From positions 292,871 to 356,870 of the forward strand of contig VZTG01009142.1 of the NCBI GenBank assembly GCA_013397845.1: a stretch of DNA of 64,000 nt. Reading direction: 5' to 3'. The notes under the pieces are model-generated. The model was not told where the DNA came from. It did no database searches and was given only the letters and a program-made list of their open reading frames with translations. Positions 46,981 to 58,400 of this stretch are shown here, in pieces (positions within the stretch are counted from its first letter, which is position 1; each line of letters opens with the position of its first letter). A program made the translations under genes and the position numbers. This DNA is from Melanocharis versteri (lineage: Eukaryota > Chordata > Aves > Passeriformes > Melanocharitidae).

Positions 46981-48602
46981 TTCACGGCTGGTAGTTTTCT
47001 GTGCACATCGTAGGAATTCCTTGGCTTCTCCAAGCAGAGTTCTCACAGTGTGGGATGCTTGAGGGAAAGGAGACCTTTTCTATGAATGGACAGAGAAAGC
47101 TGTCAGCTTGTTTAGTCTTGCAAATCAAAGACAGAGAGTAGATATGTTTGCTGCCTGTGAATATATTAGAGTAAAATTCCAGAAAGCTCTTTCATCAAGT
47201 GGAAAATATTGGCATAGAAATAAATACAAGCATGTTAAGAAGACAAGAACTGACAGACCTGTACAGCCCAGAGATCCTGTTTCTGAGGTAGTGACACTCA
47301 CCTAAGGAAGAGTACAAAAATGTATCCATCCTAAGCTATCCCCAACACCCTCAAACATTTTGAAATATTATAGAAATCAAGAAGGATATCACAAAGCTCT
47401 GAGATTAAAGAGGGTATGTGATGTCCCAGTTTTCTCAGAAAGGAGATGTAAGCTATCCTTGTCTTCATAGCTCACTGCAGCACCAGACATATCTCCACTT
47501 TCTCTTGGCAGAGGTTCTCCAGAGCCTCGAAGGGAAGAGCAGTCACTTTTCTGGTCTGAAAGGCTGGGTGGTTGTTCAGGAAATACATCAACATTCCTGA
47601 CAGTAGGAGGTGGACAAAGAGGGAGGAAGATGCACTCTGCAGCAGGACTGATGCACGCCCTGTGTTTTATTAGCTGTACAATATCTGGGGACGCTGGGTT
47701 ACACTCCGAAGGTTCTCTCTGACCCATGGTGCTGGACCTAGGCACTGGCTCCATCTCTAAGGATGCTATGCCTTGGTACCCCTTCTTGCACAGACTCATC
47801 CCTCTGTGACACAGACCCTGCTCCATCACTGCTGCCTTCTGGCTCCTTGGAGAATGGGCTCCAAACCAATTTTCCCTACTTAAGTTTGGACACAAAAAAT
47901 TGGTAGCTGACTCATGACTGTAGGTGCACACTCCATGAGAAGGAGACACACCGCCAGGAAGTTGGGGTTAATTTGGGAGTTTCATTCTTCTCTTTCTTGA
48001 CTGTTGGGATGTTAAGGCAATTACACCCCTAATTTACGAGCTGTTCTTGGTGTGCTAATTGTAATGAGGATGACTCAGGCAGTGTAAGATAAAAGGTGTT
48101 ATCAGCTATCAATCATGTGTCAGTTTGGTGGCATCTTTTATAGCTGAAATGGCTTCAGCCACACAATGGCTTACGTTCCAGGCTGCTCTAAAGACTGGCT
48201 TGCCAAGTCCCTGCTTAGACCTCATGCTGCCACACTGCTTCCTTCCTCTCTCCACTTCGGGTAAGGGCTTAGCCCCACTGAGCAAGCTGTTTCGTCTGCT
48301 AGTTCTCCTTTGGACCCTACTCCCATCCCTGTAAATGAACATCATTGTATTGCTGGAAATAATTTCCAAGTGCAGAGTTGTTGCATTACAGTTGTCTCAG
48401 GTTTGAACTACTTTTTTCTCTTTCATACCGTGATGGTTGTGTTGCAGCAAGTGTGCTTTGCCAAGTAGCTTTTAGGTGACCACAACCTTTTGTGCCTGAA
48501 GCTCTCAACCATTTGAAGATAGTGATAGACTTAACTTCATGATGTTATAGATAAAACATCTCCTTGAAAAAGTCCACATTGTCTGAATGATACAAAAAGA
48601 GC
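46981..48602. other. Unassigned noncoding DNA
   Basis: A 186-codon minus-strand open frame (47389-47949) has no recognisable domain or repeat match, and its length is close to chance expectation. The text at 48040-48120 ('gtgctaattgtaatgaggat', 'gatgactcaggc') carries AP-1-like and homeodomain-like words. Nothing else is notable. Confidence 0.45.
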
Positions 48603-48736
48603 AGAGAAGAAGAAGAAGAAGAAGAAGAAGAAGAAGAGGGAAAAGAAGAAGAAGAAGAAGAGGAAAAAGAAGAAGAAGAAGAAGAAGAAGAAGAAGAAGA
48701 AGAAGAAGAAGAAGAAGAAGAAGAAGAAGAAGGGAA
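48603..48736 (+). repeat. Pure purine (GAA)n tract, 134 bp
   Basis: Every base from 48603 to 48736 is A or G. Three GAA/AAG arrays (about 11, 6 and 22 copies) are separated by 'ggg' or 'gga' interruptions. Long GAA arrays form triplex DNA, and the interruptions usually stabilise length. On the minus strand the tract yields a poly-leucine frame (48505-48744) that is not a gene. Confidence 0.97.
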
Positions 48737-49530
48737 TTGTTCACCTTTTCATAGCTATGCCTTCTAAATGGTCTTCAAACCTGTCTTTCACCTCTGGGTT
48801 TGTATGTATTGGTGTTGTCTAAGCCTTGCTTTGAACTCACAGACTTTCTTTACAGACTGCACCAATCCTCCACTCTTCTAGTTGGGGGAAATCTGCTCGT
48901 ACAGAGAAGACTCAGAAATGTGAACTGTTATTGAAGGCCAAGGCAAGATTTGAGAGGCAAGCCAGGAATTGGCACACTAAGGGATAGTTGAGGTTAGAAA
49001 CTCTGATAGCAGCAATAGCCACCCTCGTCTAAAAATACCTTGTAAGATTACATTGAGCCCGAGGCCCCTGGGTGAGAGCTATTGTCATGTGAAAACAAAG
49101 TCTGTGGCTTTCAAGGCAAGCGTATTTGTTGTTTTGCAAAAACCTTCATCTGAAGAACTTTTCTATCTTCTCCTGTTGCCTCATGCTCTCAACTCCCATC
49201 TCGTTTTTGTTCTTTCCACTGTTTAATGTTTATCTTCCTTTGCAAAAATAGAAGTCAGATGGGAAACCATCTTTTCTGGGCATTCCCACAGTGCATATTT
49301 GCATTTTTGAACAGTATCTCAATAGCACGGTGTTCTTCAGATAATCTGAAATCACAGGGGTTATGCAGGTAGCAATCACAATACTATACTCAACTGTGGC
49401 TCACTATTCCAAGCAAAAATCAACAGTGCAGATACAAAACAGACTGACTGAAAGTGCAAAGGTTAGCTAACAACTTTACCCCAACAAATATGTGCAGTCC
49501 TGGCTCCTACAAACTGCAGGTCAAAGGGCA
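48737..49530. other. Unassigned noncoding DNA
   Basis: The segment 49020-49160 is unique, with 'gtcatgtgaaaacaaagtct' and 'gtatttgttgttttgc', words resembling SOX and forkhead sites. It is too weak to call an element. No gene is seen. Confidence 0.45.
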
Positions 49531-50432
49531 ATCATAGAGTCACAGAATCATAGAATGGACTGGGTTGGAAGTGACCCTAAAGATCATTTAATTCCAATCC
49601 CCCTGCCATAGGTTCCATCCAACCTGGTCTTGAACACCTTCGGGGATGGGGCACCCAGGATTTCACTGAGCAAACTTTTGCAGTGCTTTACTGCCCTCAC
49701 TGTAAGGAATTTTTTCCTTATATCTAAATCTACTCTCTTTCCGTTTGAAACCATTCCCCCTTGTCCTGTCACTAATGCTCTTGTGAAAAGCCCCCTTCCT
49801 TTCCTGTGAGGTCCCTCAAGGTACTGAAAGGCCACAAGTAGGTTCCCTCAAAGCCTTCTCTTTTCCAGGCAAATCAACCCCAGTTCTCTCAGCCTTCTCC
49901 ACAGGGGAGGTGCTCCATTCCTCTAATCATCTTCACGGCCCTCCTCTGAACTCACTCTAACAGGTCCATGCCCTCCCTGTGCTGGGACCCCAGAGCTGGA
50001 TGCAGGGTTCCAGATGGGGTCTCACCAGAGCAGAGCAGAGCAGAGCAGAGCAGAGCAGAGGGGCAGAATCCCCCCTCTCACCCTGCTGCCCACGCTGCTT
50101 TGGATGCAGCCCAGGACACATTTGGCTTTCTGAGCTGTGAGTGCACACTGCTGGGTCATGTCCAGCTCTCACCCACCAGCACCCCCAAGTCCTTCTTGGC
50201 AGGACTGCTCTCAGTCCATTCATCCCCCAGCCTGTGTTGATACCGGAGTTGCCCCAAGCCAGGTGCAGCACCTTACACTTGGCCTTGCTGAACCCCATGG
50301 GGTTCCCTTGGGGACACTTCTTGAGCTTGTCCAGGTCCCTCTGGATGACATCCTGTCCTTCGTGTGCATCAACTGCACCACTCGGCTTGGTGTCACCTGC
50401 AAATGTGCTGAGGGTGCACTCAGTGACGTCCT
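49531..50432 (-). mobile_element. CR1 LINE 3' fragment, about 0.9 kb, minus strand
   Basis: The left edge 'atcatagagtcacagaatca' and then 'tagaatggactgggttggaa' is the CR1 3' tail in reverse complement. Reading leftward, one minus-strand frame gives DVTECTLSTFAGDTKPSG, the CR1 segment normally reading IECTLSKFADDTKLSG, so the first catalytic aspartate position holds glycine. It then gives RDLDKLKKCPQGNPMGFSKA and KCKVLHLAWGNSG, and later ALVRPHLEPCIQLWGP. The copy is truncated just upstream of the catalytic box. A CAGAG array expanded inside it (50026-50060). It appears less decayed than the other copies, with a frame of 169 codons still open. Confidence 0.93.
50026..50060 (+). repeat. (CAGAG)7 expansion inside a CR1
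   Basis: Seven exact CAGAG units lie where the related CR1 at 4661-5845 has only one or two ('cggagcagagtagagg'). On the CR1 coding strand this produces repeated Leu-Cys-Ser-Ala text before the VRPHLE motif. It is a local slippage expansion after or during retrotransposition. Confidence 0.95.
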
Positions 50433-52139
50433 GGGGTGGGGATCTCTCTCTCTGTTGTCCAGCCACAGTGAATTTCAGGCTACATTTTACAGTCTTGGGT
50501 AAAAGGAGAGAGTGACATCAGTTTCCAAGAAAGTCTTTAATCTGAAAATGCTTCAAAAGTTTCAGAAAACCTTCATGTAATCTGACAAATTGCAGCACCT
50601 CCAGAGAATTCACTCAACTTGAAACATTTCTTTTCATTTTCTGTATTTTTTCTTTTTTTTTGTTTATCCTCAGTCATGATGTGAGAAGGTGATAAAAGTG
50701 CCTCCGCTCCCCTTGCTGAAATGAAAGATAACCAGTTTCTCCAGTGCTGATGTTCTGACAGGTCAAATAGTAGGGAAAAATTATTTGAGGAGTTTTTATT
50801 TGTTTGTGTGATTTTGCTCCTGCCCGCATGAGGGCTGGGACTGCATTTTAAAAGATACCATCGACTTTGGACAATAGAAATGATCCAGAAGGAGTCAGCA
50901 GTGAAGGGACTTGTTGCTGGGACCAGTCTGGCTCTTGGTGGGTCTTAAGTAACACAGGCAGATGGAAGATTCCTGTAGGAGAGAAAGATGCTAACACAAG
51001 TGTCTGCCACAAAACAGGAGTCAAAGTGTCCTGTTCTTACAGCCTCTGGCTTGTGTCCAGCCTTTAACCTCCCAAACTCCTGCAGGTTCGGTGTGCGGAG
51101 ATCAGCAATGCCCGGCTCTGGCTGCGCCTTGGACAGCTTTTTGGACAACTTTGCTCAGCACCACTGATGCCAGCAAAAATCCCTGCCTCAAGGTTTTCAA
51201 CTGGAACCACTCTTTACTGGTGTCTTGTTTTTGATAAATTAGAGCTAAGCAAACAGCCGCCAAAACAGATTTAAAGGAGCCCCAGTACAAACAGGAACAT
51301 TTTGCTGCTGTTTGCACTCGGCAGGACCAAACACAGCTGCCTGTTGAATTGGGTAAATAGGGAGCAGGGCAGTATTACACTTCACCTCTTTATCAGGGTT
51401 CAAGGCAAACCTTTCCCTCCTTTTTTTTTTCCCTATGTTGTGCATATTTTGGAGTTATTTTTATAAGTCAATTTTATTTTAAGTTTCAGTTTGGGTTTCT
51501 GGAAAATTAACTAGCTGAAGCTGATTGTGAAATTACTCCCTAGCAAAAGGTAAACAGGAATCATGCAGAAATGCTGACAATGGGAAGAGGTTTACACACA
51601 CACAAAAAATCTGTTTTTTAAAAGATTATCCTTTGGTTATTGATTATGCACTTGCATGTTTTAACATTCCCTGTGTTACAAATAAACTGGGCTTGCAAAT
51701 CTGCCATCCTGGACCAGATCTAAAGTTGAGCTGACTCCCCTCCTGCTTACAGTTGTCTGGGAGAAGGGCCAAGGAGGCTGGTCAGGATTTCATGAAGGAG
51801 AGTGGGAAGAGGTCCACCTTCACACAAGGTCCTCAGCCCCAGTAGGGGTTGGAGATTTTCTAAACATTAAGTATATTTTGTCTTGCACAATGTTTATTCA
51901 CCGTGACAGACTTCTGATATCCACCTTGCATGTGCTCAATGGTGTTTTAAAACCTCCATGTTTCTGATTCCCAGAGCTTGATTATACACAACAAGAAAAT
52001 GCTTCTCTCGCTCACTTATGATTTTCCCACCTTATAACATCAGTGGATGTATTTACTGGATTCCCACACTCTGCCATTACAGCACATCCATTCAAAGGAA
52101 AAAGTGCTTATAGAATAGCATTACGGGGTCAATTAAAAC
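50433..52139. other. Unassigned noncoding DNA
   Basis: No gene or repeat is recognised apart from short T runs (near 50650 and 51420) and a small CA run at 51596-51604. Confidence 0.5.
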
Positions 52140-52215
52140 ACGTTTCTGAGGTGCTTGATACAAGGAGATGGTCCCTGCCTGTAACTGCTCACAGTTTGGG
52201 TAGACAAAGCTAAAG
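52140..52215 (+). repeat. Possible old amniote SINE-like relic
   Basis: The text 'gatacaaggagatggtccct', then 'gcctgtaactgctcacagtt', then 'tgggtagacaaag' resembles an old interspersed repeat shared among amniotes, in which 'gtccctgccc' is followed by 'gagcttacaatcta' and 'gacaag'. The resemblance is from memory over about 60 bp. Confidence 0.4.
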
Positions 52216-52805
52216 ACCAGGGAGCATAGATATTATTTTTAAAAATTAAAGATTGAGCAGCCCTCATCAGCCCGTAGAGGAAGGCTGGGTAAAACCAGAA
52301 ACTGGCTTTAATCACGAAGTATCCTTTTGTGTGCAACAATTTTTTTTCCTTAGCATACAGCAAGTCTGTTTCTGAAGTTTGCAGGAGCACCATATATTTC
52401 CTTTCCAGATTATTTTCATTATCACTGCAACCCACAATGAGTTGCAGCAGGGCAAAACTACAAGCCAGTTTTCCTCTCTTGCAGTTTTTATCTAACAAGA
52501 TAGCTTGGTGTAGAAGGAGACCCATTTGCCCCCAGCACTTGCTGGAGTGAGGCTCCAGTCTCTGACCATCACATCTTCCCTCTGCCTTCTCCTGCTGAGC
52601 ATCCCAGTGTCTCAGACTCACCTGAGCCCTCTGAAATTTTGCTGACTCCTATTAACTCTGCCAGCCTCTGAGCATTCATCCACCCCAAAAGGCCACACTC
52701 CTGCTCTTCTTTCTTCTCTCTAAGTGAGATTACTCCTGTTGTTTAGTGATCTCTGGCAATAAACAGGAAAGGCAGGAGGGTGCAGGAAATGCCCTCCCAG
52801 ACCAG
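52216..52805. other. Unassigned noncoding DNA
   Basis: No gene is supported. A 162-codon minus-strand frame (52133-52621) spans the SINE-like relic and has no domain. Confidence 0.45.
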
Positions 52806-52855
52806 GTCAGATCAGATCAGATCAGATCAGATCAGATCAGATCAGATCAGATCAG
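52806..52855 (+). repeat. (ATCAG)n pentanucleotide microsatellite
   Basis: One GTCAG unit is followed by nine exact ATCAG units. The perfect copies imply recent slippage and likely length variation. Each unit boundary creates a GATC site. Confidence 0.97.
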
Positions 52856-53039
52856 AGCCTGTATGTCCTGGCTCTCTGGGGACAGCACAAAAATCTTGGT
52901 GCCACCCAAGGCTCACTGTCCTTTTAGTGCCCCACACAGCCATCACAGGATTAGGGAGGTTAGAGGGGGCATCCTGGCTTCTTTTCTTCAGGATCTGTTT
53001 ATTGACCTATTGTTCATGACTTTTATTCTCCAGTCCCTT

Positions 53040-53490
53040 TTCATCTGATGACACTGTCCATCTCCACAACCTCCAGTGGCAACAAGTTCCCAAATTTCTC
53101 TATTTGCCATATAAAATTTTTCTTGCTACTCTCTGTTATAAATTCATTCATAGTTGATTGAGTACCCACACTTCTGCTCTTGATGCATCAGGTGAACAAC
53201 AGCTTTTTATTCCCCTTACTATCCCTTTCATGTTTTGTAAGCTTCTGTCATACCCTTCCCCATCCTTCTCTTCTCCAAATTGAGGTGGTCCAGTCTTCTC
53301 AGTTTCTCTTCATAAACAGTTTTCTCCATTCTCCTCATCATTTTAATTGCCATTCCCTTTAGCTTTTTTGATTCTACTGTATCCTCCTTCAGATGTGGAG
53401 AACACACACACTCAGCTGCATGAGACCCAAGAGTGCACCAAGGTTTTACAGCATGGCTGTTTCCACCAGTATGAGATGTAGGGTCCATCT
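53040..53490 (-). mobile_element. Old, diverged CR1-type LINE fragment, minus strand
   Basis: The minus strand reads MMRRMEKTVYEEKLRRLDHL then NLEKRRMGKGMTEAYKT in one frame. The CR1 family pattern here is KMIRGLEHLSYEERLRRLGL then FSLEKRRLRGDLIAAYK. The plus strand shows the matching 'cttctcttctccaaattgag' and 'agtcttctcagtttctcttc' text. No 3' tail or catalytic region is present. Compared with the other copies it is much more AT-rich and diverged, so it likely belongs to an old CR1 lineage that predates bird-specific subfamilies (inference). Confidence 0.78.
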
Positions 53491-53493
53491 ACT

Positions 53494-53570
53494 AAAAACA
53501 AAACAAAACAAAACAAAACAAAACAAAACAAAACAAAACAAAACAAAACAAAACAAAACAAAACAAAACA
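53494..53570 (+). repeat. (AAAAC)n pentanucleotide microsatellite
   Basis: About 15 near-perfect AAAAC units, followed by decayed 'accaaccaaa' text. The array abuts the right edge of the old CR1-type fragment. On the minus strand it encodes a Phe/Cys/Leu repeat frame, not a gene. Confidence 0.97.
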
Positions 53571-55410
53571 ACCAACCAAAAAAAAGAAACCAGAAACCCC
53601 ACCAAAACAAGTACAGACAGACTGAGAAGGTCATCAATATCCTAAAATATCTGCAAGTAAAAGCAATACTGAACAAGAAATAGAAGAGCCACTAAAAAGT
53701 GAAGATGCAGCTTAACAGGCACAGGAAGAACATGGTGCTTAGAGCAATTAGAGATTTGATATTGAGGCCTTAGGGAAGGTACTACTTGGTGCAGTGCCAT
53801 GAGGTAAAGAAATCTCAGACAGCTCCAGGGGGCAAGGAGCCAAGAGGTAGAAAACAGGAGAAAGGGCTTGAGCAACTTCTGGATGCAGGAAGAGGGGGAA
53901 ATTAACTCAAAACCTTCTCTTCTAGGTTTTGTGGCTGTGAAAAGAAGCAAACAAACAAATCAAGCAAACAAACCAAAAAAAAACCCCGAAAAACAAAACA
54001 AAGGAAAAGGCTAAAAAATAAATCTCCTTTTCTAGAGAATACACCTTAATCATCTTCAAAATAAAGAAGTTAGAGGAAAACCCACTGTGAATCTGATTTT
54101 TCATAGTGAAAAGTAACTGATTAAAAGTAATAGCAATGGAGCTAACAGCAGAGCTACTTAAATTCAGATTACCACAGGGTAAATTCCCAGTGCAAATGCC
54201 TATGATATTATGAAAGCAATCCAATTAGTCACAAGTGACTAGGACTAAGGATTAAAATCAACCACTGTGGGAGAAGGCTGAAAGATACGATCTGCAGTTT
54301 GTGATAGAAGATGATGCTCCTGGAAAAGGACACAAAGGCAAGGAGACTCCGCAAGGGAAGTGAGGTAAAAGAGGGAAACTGCATTAGCAAAAAAAGAAGG
54401 GCGTCAAAGTGACAAGATAATGAGAGTCAAATAATTCTGATATAGAAAAGATAGAAGAAGCAGAAGAAGAGAAGAAAATAGGAAAAGGGCAAATAATGTA
54501 AAACAAATCTTCAGTTACCAGGTAAAAGATCTTAAGTATTTATAGGACAGCCTAGGAGAGGGTAAATATCTGTGCCATCTCTACTCCCATTCTCCATCTA
54601 TATTCCCCGTGACAAGCTTTACAATGTCTTTGTAGGATGAACCAGCAGTATAAGGGGCTGGAGAAAGCCAGTACTGCCTCTAATGTACAAGAAACAATTA
54701 TTTAGACAGCAGACACAGCTCTTGGTGAAAATTTTCATCTGGCTAGGTGGAAAATGAAGAAATAATCTATTTCAATAAATATGAACCGCACCAAAAATAT
54801 AAGCAAAGCCTTAAAGCTGCAATTGTTTTGGGTGAATTCTTAGGCAGGGCCAAAACTGTGGTCCTGTGGGTGTTTATAACCTTGGAATTGCCCTTCATAG
54901 GCACATATCCATGTTTTAGACCCAAGCTACCTTCTGGATAATTTGATGCTATGCTGCTTTTTCTGGCTTTAGAACCTCACTCAGTATTCAAGTATACAAC
55001 TATTCTTAGCACTTTATTACCTCATAATCTTTGCTAAATGGTGTTTCAGATGAGGGCAGAGATGTGGTACCCATCTACAGCACTGCTGGAGAGCAGAGTA
55101 AGAAGGGCAGGTAAGCAGATTTAAGCTCCTGCTGCAAGCAGATGCAAGGAGATGCACGAGGAGGGCCAAGCAGAGCCTCCTCCTTGCCGTTCTCATGCAG
55201 TTCATGGCTGGATAACAGGGCACAAATAGAGGGGGAACACTCAGATTGGACTGCCAGCAGTAATAAAATACCTGCTTATTCAGGGCTGTGGTTTTGGATG
55301 GGAGAACGCAGCAGAGAGGCCCTTTCCTCGCACACGTGTGTGTCCACTCTCCTCCCACCCCGGTGCCTATTCTTGACTCCAGTCCAGTTTTTACAACACC
55401 CAGGGTGGCG
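53571..55410. other. Unassigned noncoding DNA, A-rich at left
   Basis: A/C-rich low-complexity text occurs at 53944-54003 ('aaacaaacaaatcaagcaaa'). A-rich text with few complex features continues to about 54530. No gene is seen. Confidence 0.5.
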
Positions 55411-55490
55411 CAGCTGAAGCACAGAGATTAAGCGGCTTCCCCATCAGTGGTGACAACCATGAAAGAAACCCAGATTTCCTGCTCTGCTCT
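55411..55490 (+). repeat. Possible MIR-like SINE relic
   Basis: The text 'cagctgaagcacagagatta', then 'agcggcttcccc' and, about 25 bases later, 'gaaacccagatttcc' matches the spacing of the MIR core, where 'aactgaggcacagagaggtt', 'aagtgacttgccc' and 'gaacccaggtct' occur in this order. It is diverged and partial. MIR-type relics exist in birds at low numbers. Confidence 0.45.
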
Positions 55491-58400
55491 CTCGGGTTTC
55501 CACTAGAGGCTCTGCAAACCTCTGCTCTGCTTGTCGCCCTGCTGCCGGCAAACAGCTCCACATCATCAGCAAACAACGGCATCAGGATTGCCGGGGCTCA
55601 GGCAGGGCAATTTCCATCTGTTTTTCTCACTCCCCTTTCTCTTCCCACAGAGCTCACTAACTTCTAGTGCCGGTGCCAAAAGCAGAAAGGGTCCCACTGG
55701 CAGAGTGCATCCCTACTGCCTCTCCCAGGCATCCTCCAAGGCTCTCCAGCGTCCCTCCATCTTCTGCACAGGGACAGGGGACAGGCACAGACCCACCTGT
55801 CTCCATCACCTGCAGGCTGCATCACATGGCCTGTGGCCCTGCGAACGGGAACAAGGATCGTGCCCACTGTGTGGCTTGGAGGCTTATGGAAAGGTGAACG
55901 TGACTCCGGTGTTTTCCAGAGGAAGGGGGTTTTGTTTGTTTGTGCCTGGCGTGTGAACATCTGCAGTACACTGTACACAGTACACACAGTATTGATGTTA
56001 GCTGGACACAGGGGCCTGTCTGAACTGTCATTGCCTGAAACCTGAAAAGCCTTTATTCTTGCCTGCCATTTCTAGCACATGGCAGGATCCTTCACTCCGG
56101 CATGATCAGCAGCTCCCCATTAATTTCTCCTGTTTCATTGCTCAGTGAGTACCCTCTGATCTTGCCGCTCACTCCCACTCCCCACCTCTCTGAAACCGTG
56201 GAAGAAAAGAGTGCCCTGCTATCCACAGAAATACTTTTCCCTCCTTCCCTGTGTCCTGGCAGCCTCTGCACAGTCCCTATCCCCATCGCCCGGGCTGTGA
56301 CCTCCTCCTTTATCTGAGCTCGCCAGCCTTTCCTCTGTCTTTTCACTCGGCCATCAAGGTCTAGAGCAGCTTCCTGTCATGTTTTCTGGGCCACTTATAT
56401 CTTAAGTGCTGCCTCAAGTAATCTCTGCCTCTGGTGAGCATTTTCCATGTCATGTCTTTCCGCAAACCGTATCTTTCCTTGCTCCTGTTCCTCACGCTTC
56501 CTCTGATCCTACCGAATCTCTTCTTTACTGACTTGTGATTTTAGGGTTTCCTGTTCTCAAAAGCTGGGATCTACAGGCAATATGGTACAAACTGCCAAAC
56601 CAAATTGCTTTTCACCTTCTGATTAAAGTATTTAAGCTAACTCTTGCTCTGTTGCACTTGAAGTGTACATTGCACATGTTGTTTTCTCCTGCTTTTTTTC
56701 TCTGTCAGGCTTTTTGGACCAAAATCTGTTCTTGATCATTGCTGCAGTTAAGACTTTTCACAAGGAATCAGTCACAGACAACGCATTTAACAGCTTGACT
56801 CTAAAATAACAATGTGTATATTGGAGAATTGTAAAGAAGTTGCAAATGTTCTGTATTAAGTCTTGAAACTAGAAAGAATGGGCATCATATAAAAATGTGG
56901 ATCTAAATTCACAGCACTTCATGTTTTTCCATTTGCATAGCAGAAATCAGGACATACTGTGAAGGTCAAGCTTTAAATATATGGACTATTGAAAAGTATG
57001 GTTTAGAAAACAGATAAATGGAAAATAACTGTAGCTGTGGATTTCCATGTTCTGTGCTGTTTTATCACCAAGCAGCATCAACATCCAAGTTACACAATTT
57101 ATTATTAAATTTGTCTCTTTTTCCTTTTAGGAGGGGATAAAAAGTGCAGTTAATAGATTAGTTTTAACTGAGGATAGTGGGAATTTCTCTGAAAATGTGA
57201 ACACTGGCCAATATACATGTATAAATTTTTGCTTAGATTTTTAACACACCAAAATGCAGAAAGAAAGATTTCTTTTTCCTACTGGTTTGTTAAAAACCCG
57301 ATCTGTCAGTGGTCTTCTCCATGGATAAGGCTGGATTGGGAGTTTTCCTCTAAGCACGTTTGTTGGATTCAGCCCTTGACCAGAAGAATGTTATTTCTCT
57401 GTCTTCAGTTGCAGCCAGAAAAAATTCAGATGTGATGGTACACTCTTAGAGGTTATTCCAAGATTGTACCTCTGCTGAGAGACCAAACTTCAGACAAGCT
57501 GCAGCCTTTCACATGCCTGCAGGATGGAGGTCAGGTAAACATACATGTGCACGTGTCCCCTTCCTTTGAATTCACCTGCTGAATTTGAAATATATACAGG
57601 CAGTAGGACTACTTGTGTGCTGAATTGTGTGCAGAAGTTTCTACAGCTTGGGGAACTCAATGGAAGAACAAACGACGAAAAAATCAGGCAGTCCCATGCT
57701 TCACCTTCTGCCACTCCACCCACTTCAGTCATCTGCAACAGAGCTGATTCTGGTTTCCACTTAGGCAACGCTCGTAGCGACTTTTCTAGACCAAGAACAT
57801 CATGACCGCAGAAAATGCATCCAGGGTAAGTGTACGTGAGAAGCTAAAAGCTTTTTGCTTCTGTAGATCTCAGTACCCAAACAGCACATTTTAAATTGAC
57901 TGCATTTCTGCATCCAGAAAAGCAGTAGAATCCATCTCAGAAAGGCTGGTGCTGGTCCATTCCCCTTTCTCAGAAGTGTGTCCTTACTTACCTGGTGTGA
58001 AAATATGACTTCAGGGGATGGGAGAAACGATACCTACTAAATCATGTAAAATCATCTCTCCCCAGGAGTTTGGGGTTTGCACTGGCTGTTGAGCTTTTCG
58101 GATGGAGGCGACAGAGGCAATTAGGGGGTCTCAGCCTCATTTTTGCTGTACAAACTCATTGCTGTGGCTGCAGTCAGTGTAAGCACCTGCTGAATAAGGA
58201 GTGTGGGGCAGCAGGCTGCTCATCAGCTGGGCTCCAGGCTGGGACTTGCAGAGCTTAGGTCTCATGACATCTCGGACACACTGAGAAGGATATTGCTCAA
58301 AAATATCTGGGAAAGGTTGCAGCCTACACATTCTGTCCAGAAAAACACAGACAGGAGTGTGTGTATGTACCTGGCTGGTTAAGTGCCCATCAAATTATTT

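Noticed and set aside
47389..47949. 186-codon minus-strand open frame, possible exon
   Set aside because: No recognisable domain and no convincing splice context; its length is close to chance expectation. PhyloCSF across birds would decide.
48505..48744. Poly-leucine protein
   Set aside because: It is the translation of the reverse complement of the GAA microsatellite.
49957..50466. 169-codon minus-strand open frame as a host gene
   Set aside because: Its text (ECTLSTFAGDTK, ALVRPHLEPC) is CR1 reverse transcriptase, so it is a LINE relic.
52133..52621. 162-codon minus-strand frame
   Set aside because: It spans an old SINE-like relic and has no domain; consistent with chance.
53446..53676. 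Phe/Cys/Leu repeat protein
   Set aside because: It is the translation of the (AAAAC)n array on the minus strand.
57116..57131. Splice acceptor-like 'ctctttttccttttag'
   Set aside because: No supportable exon or donor follows; pyrimidine-rich AG sites are common by chance.
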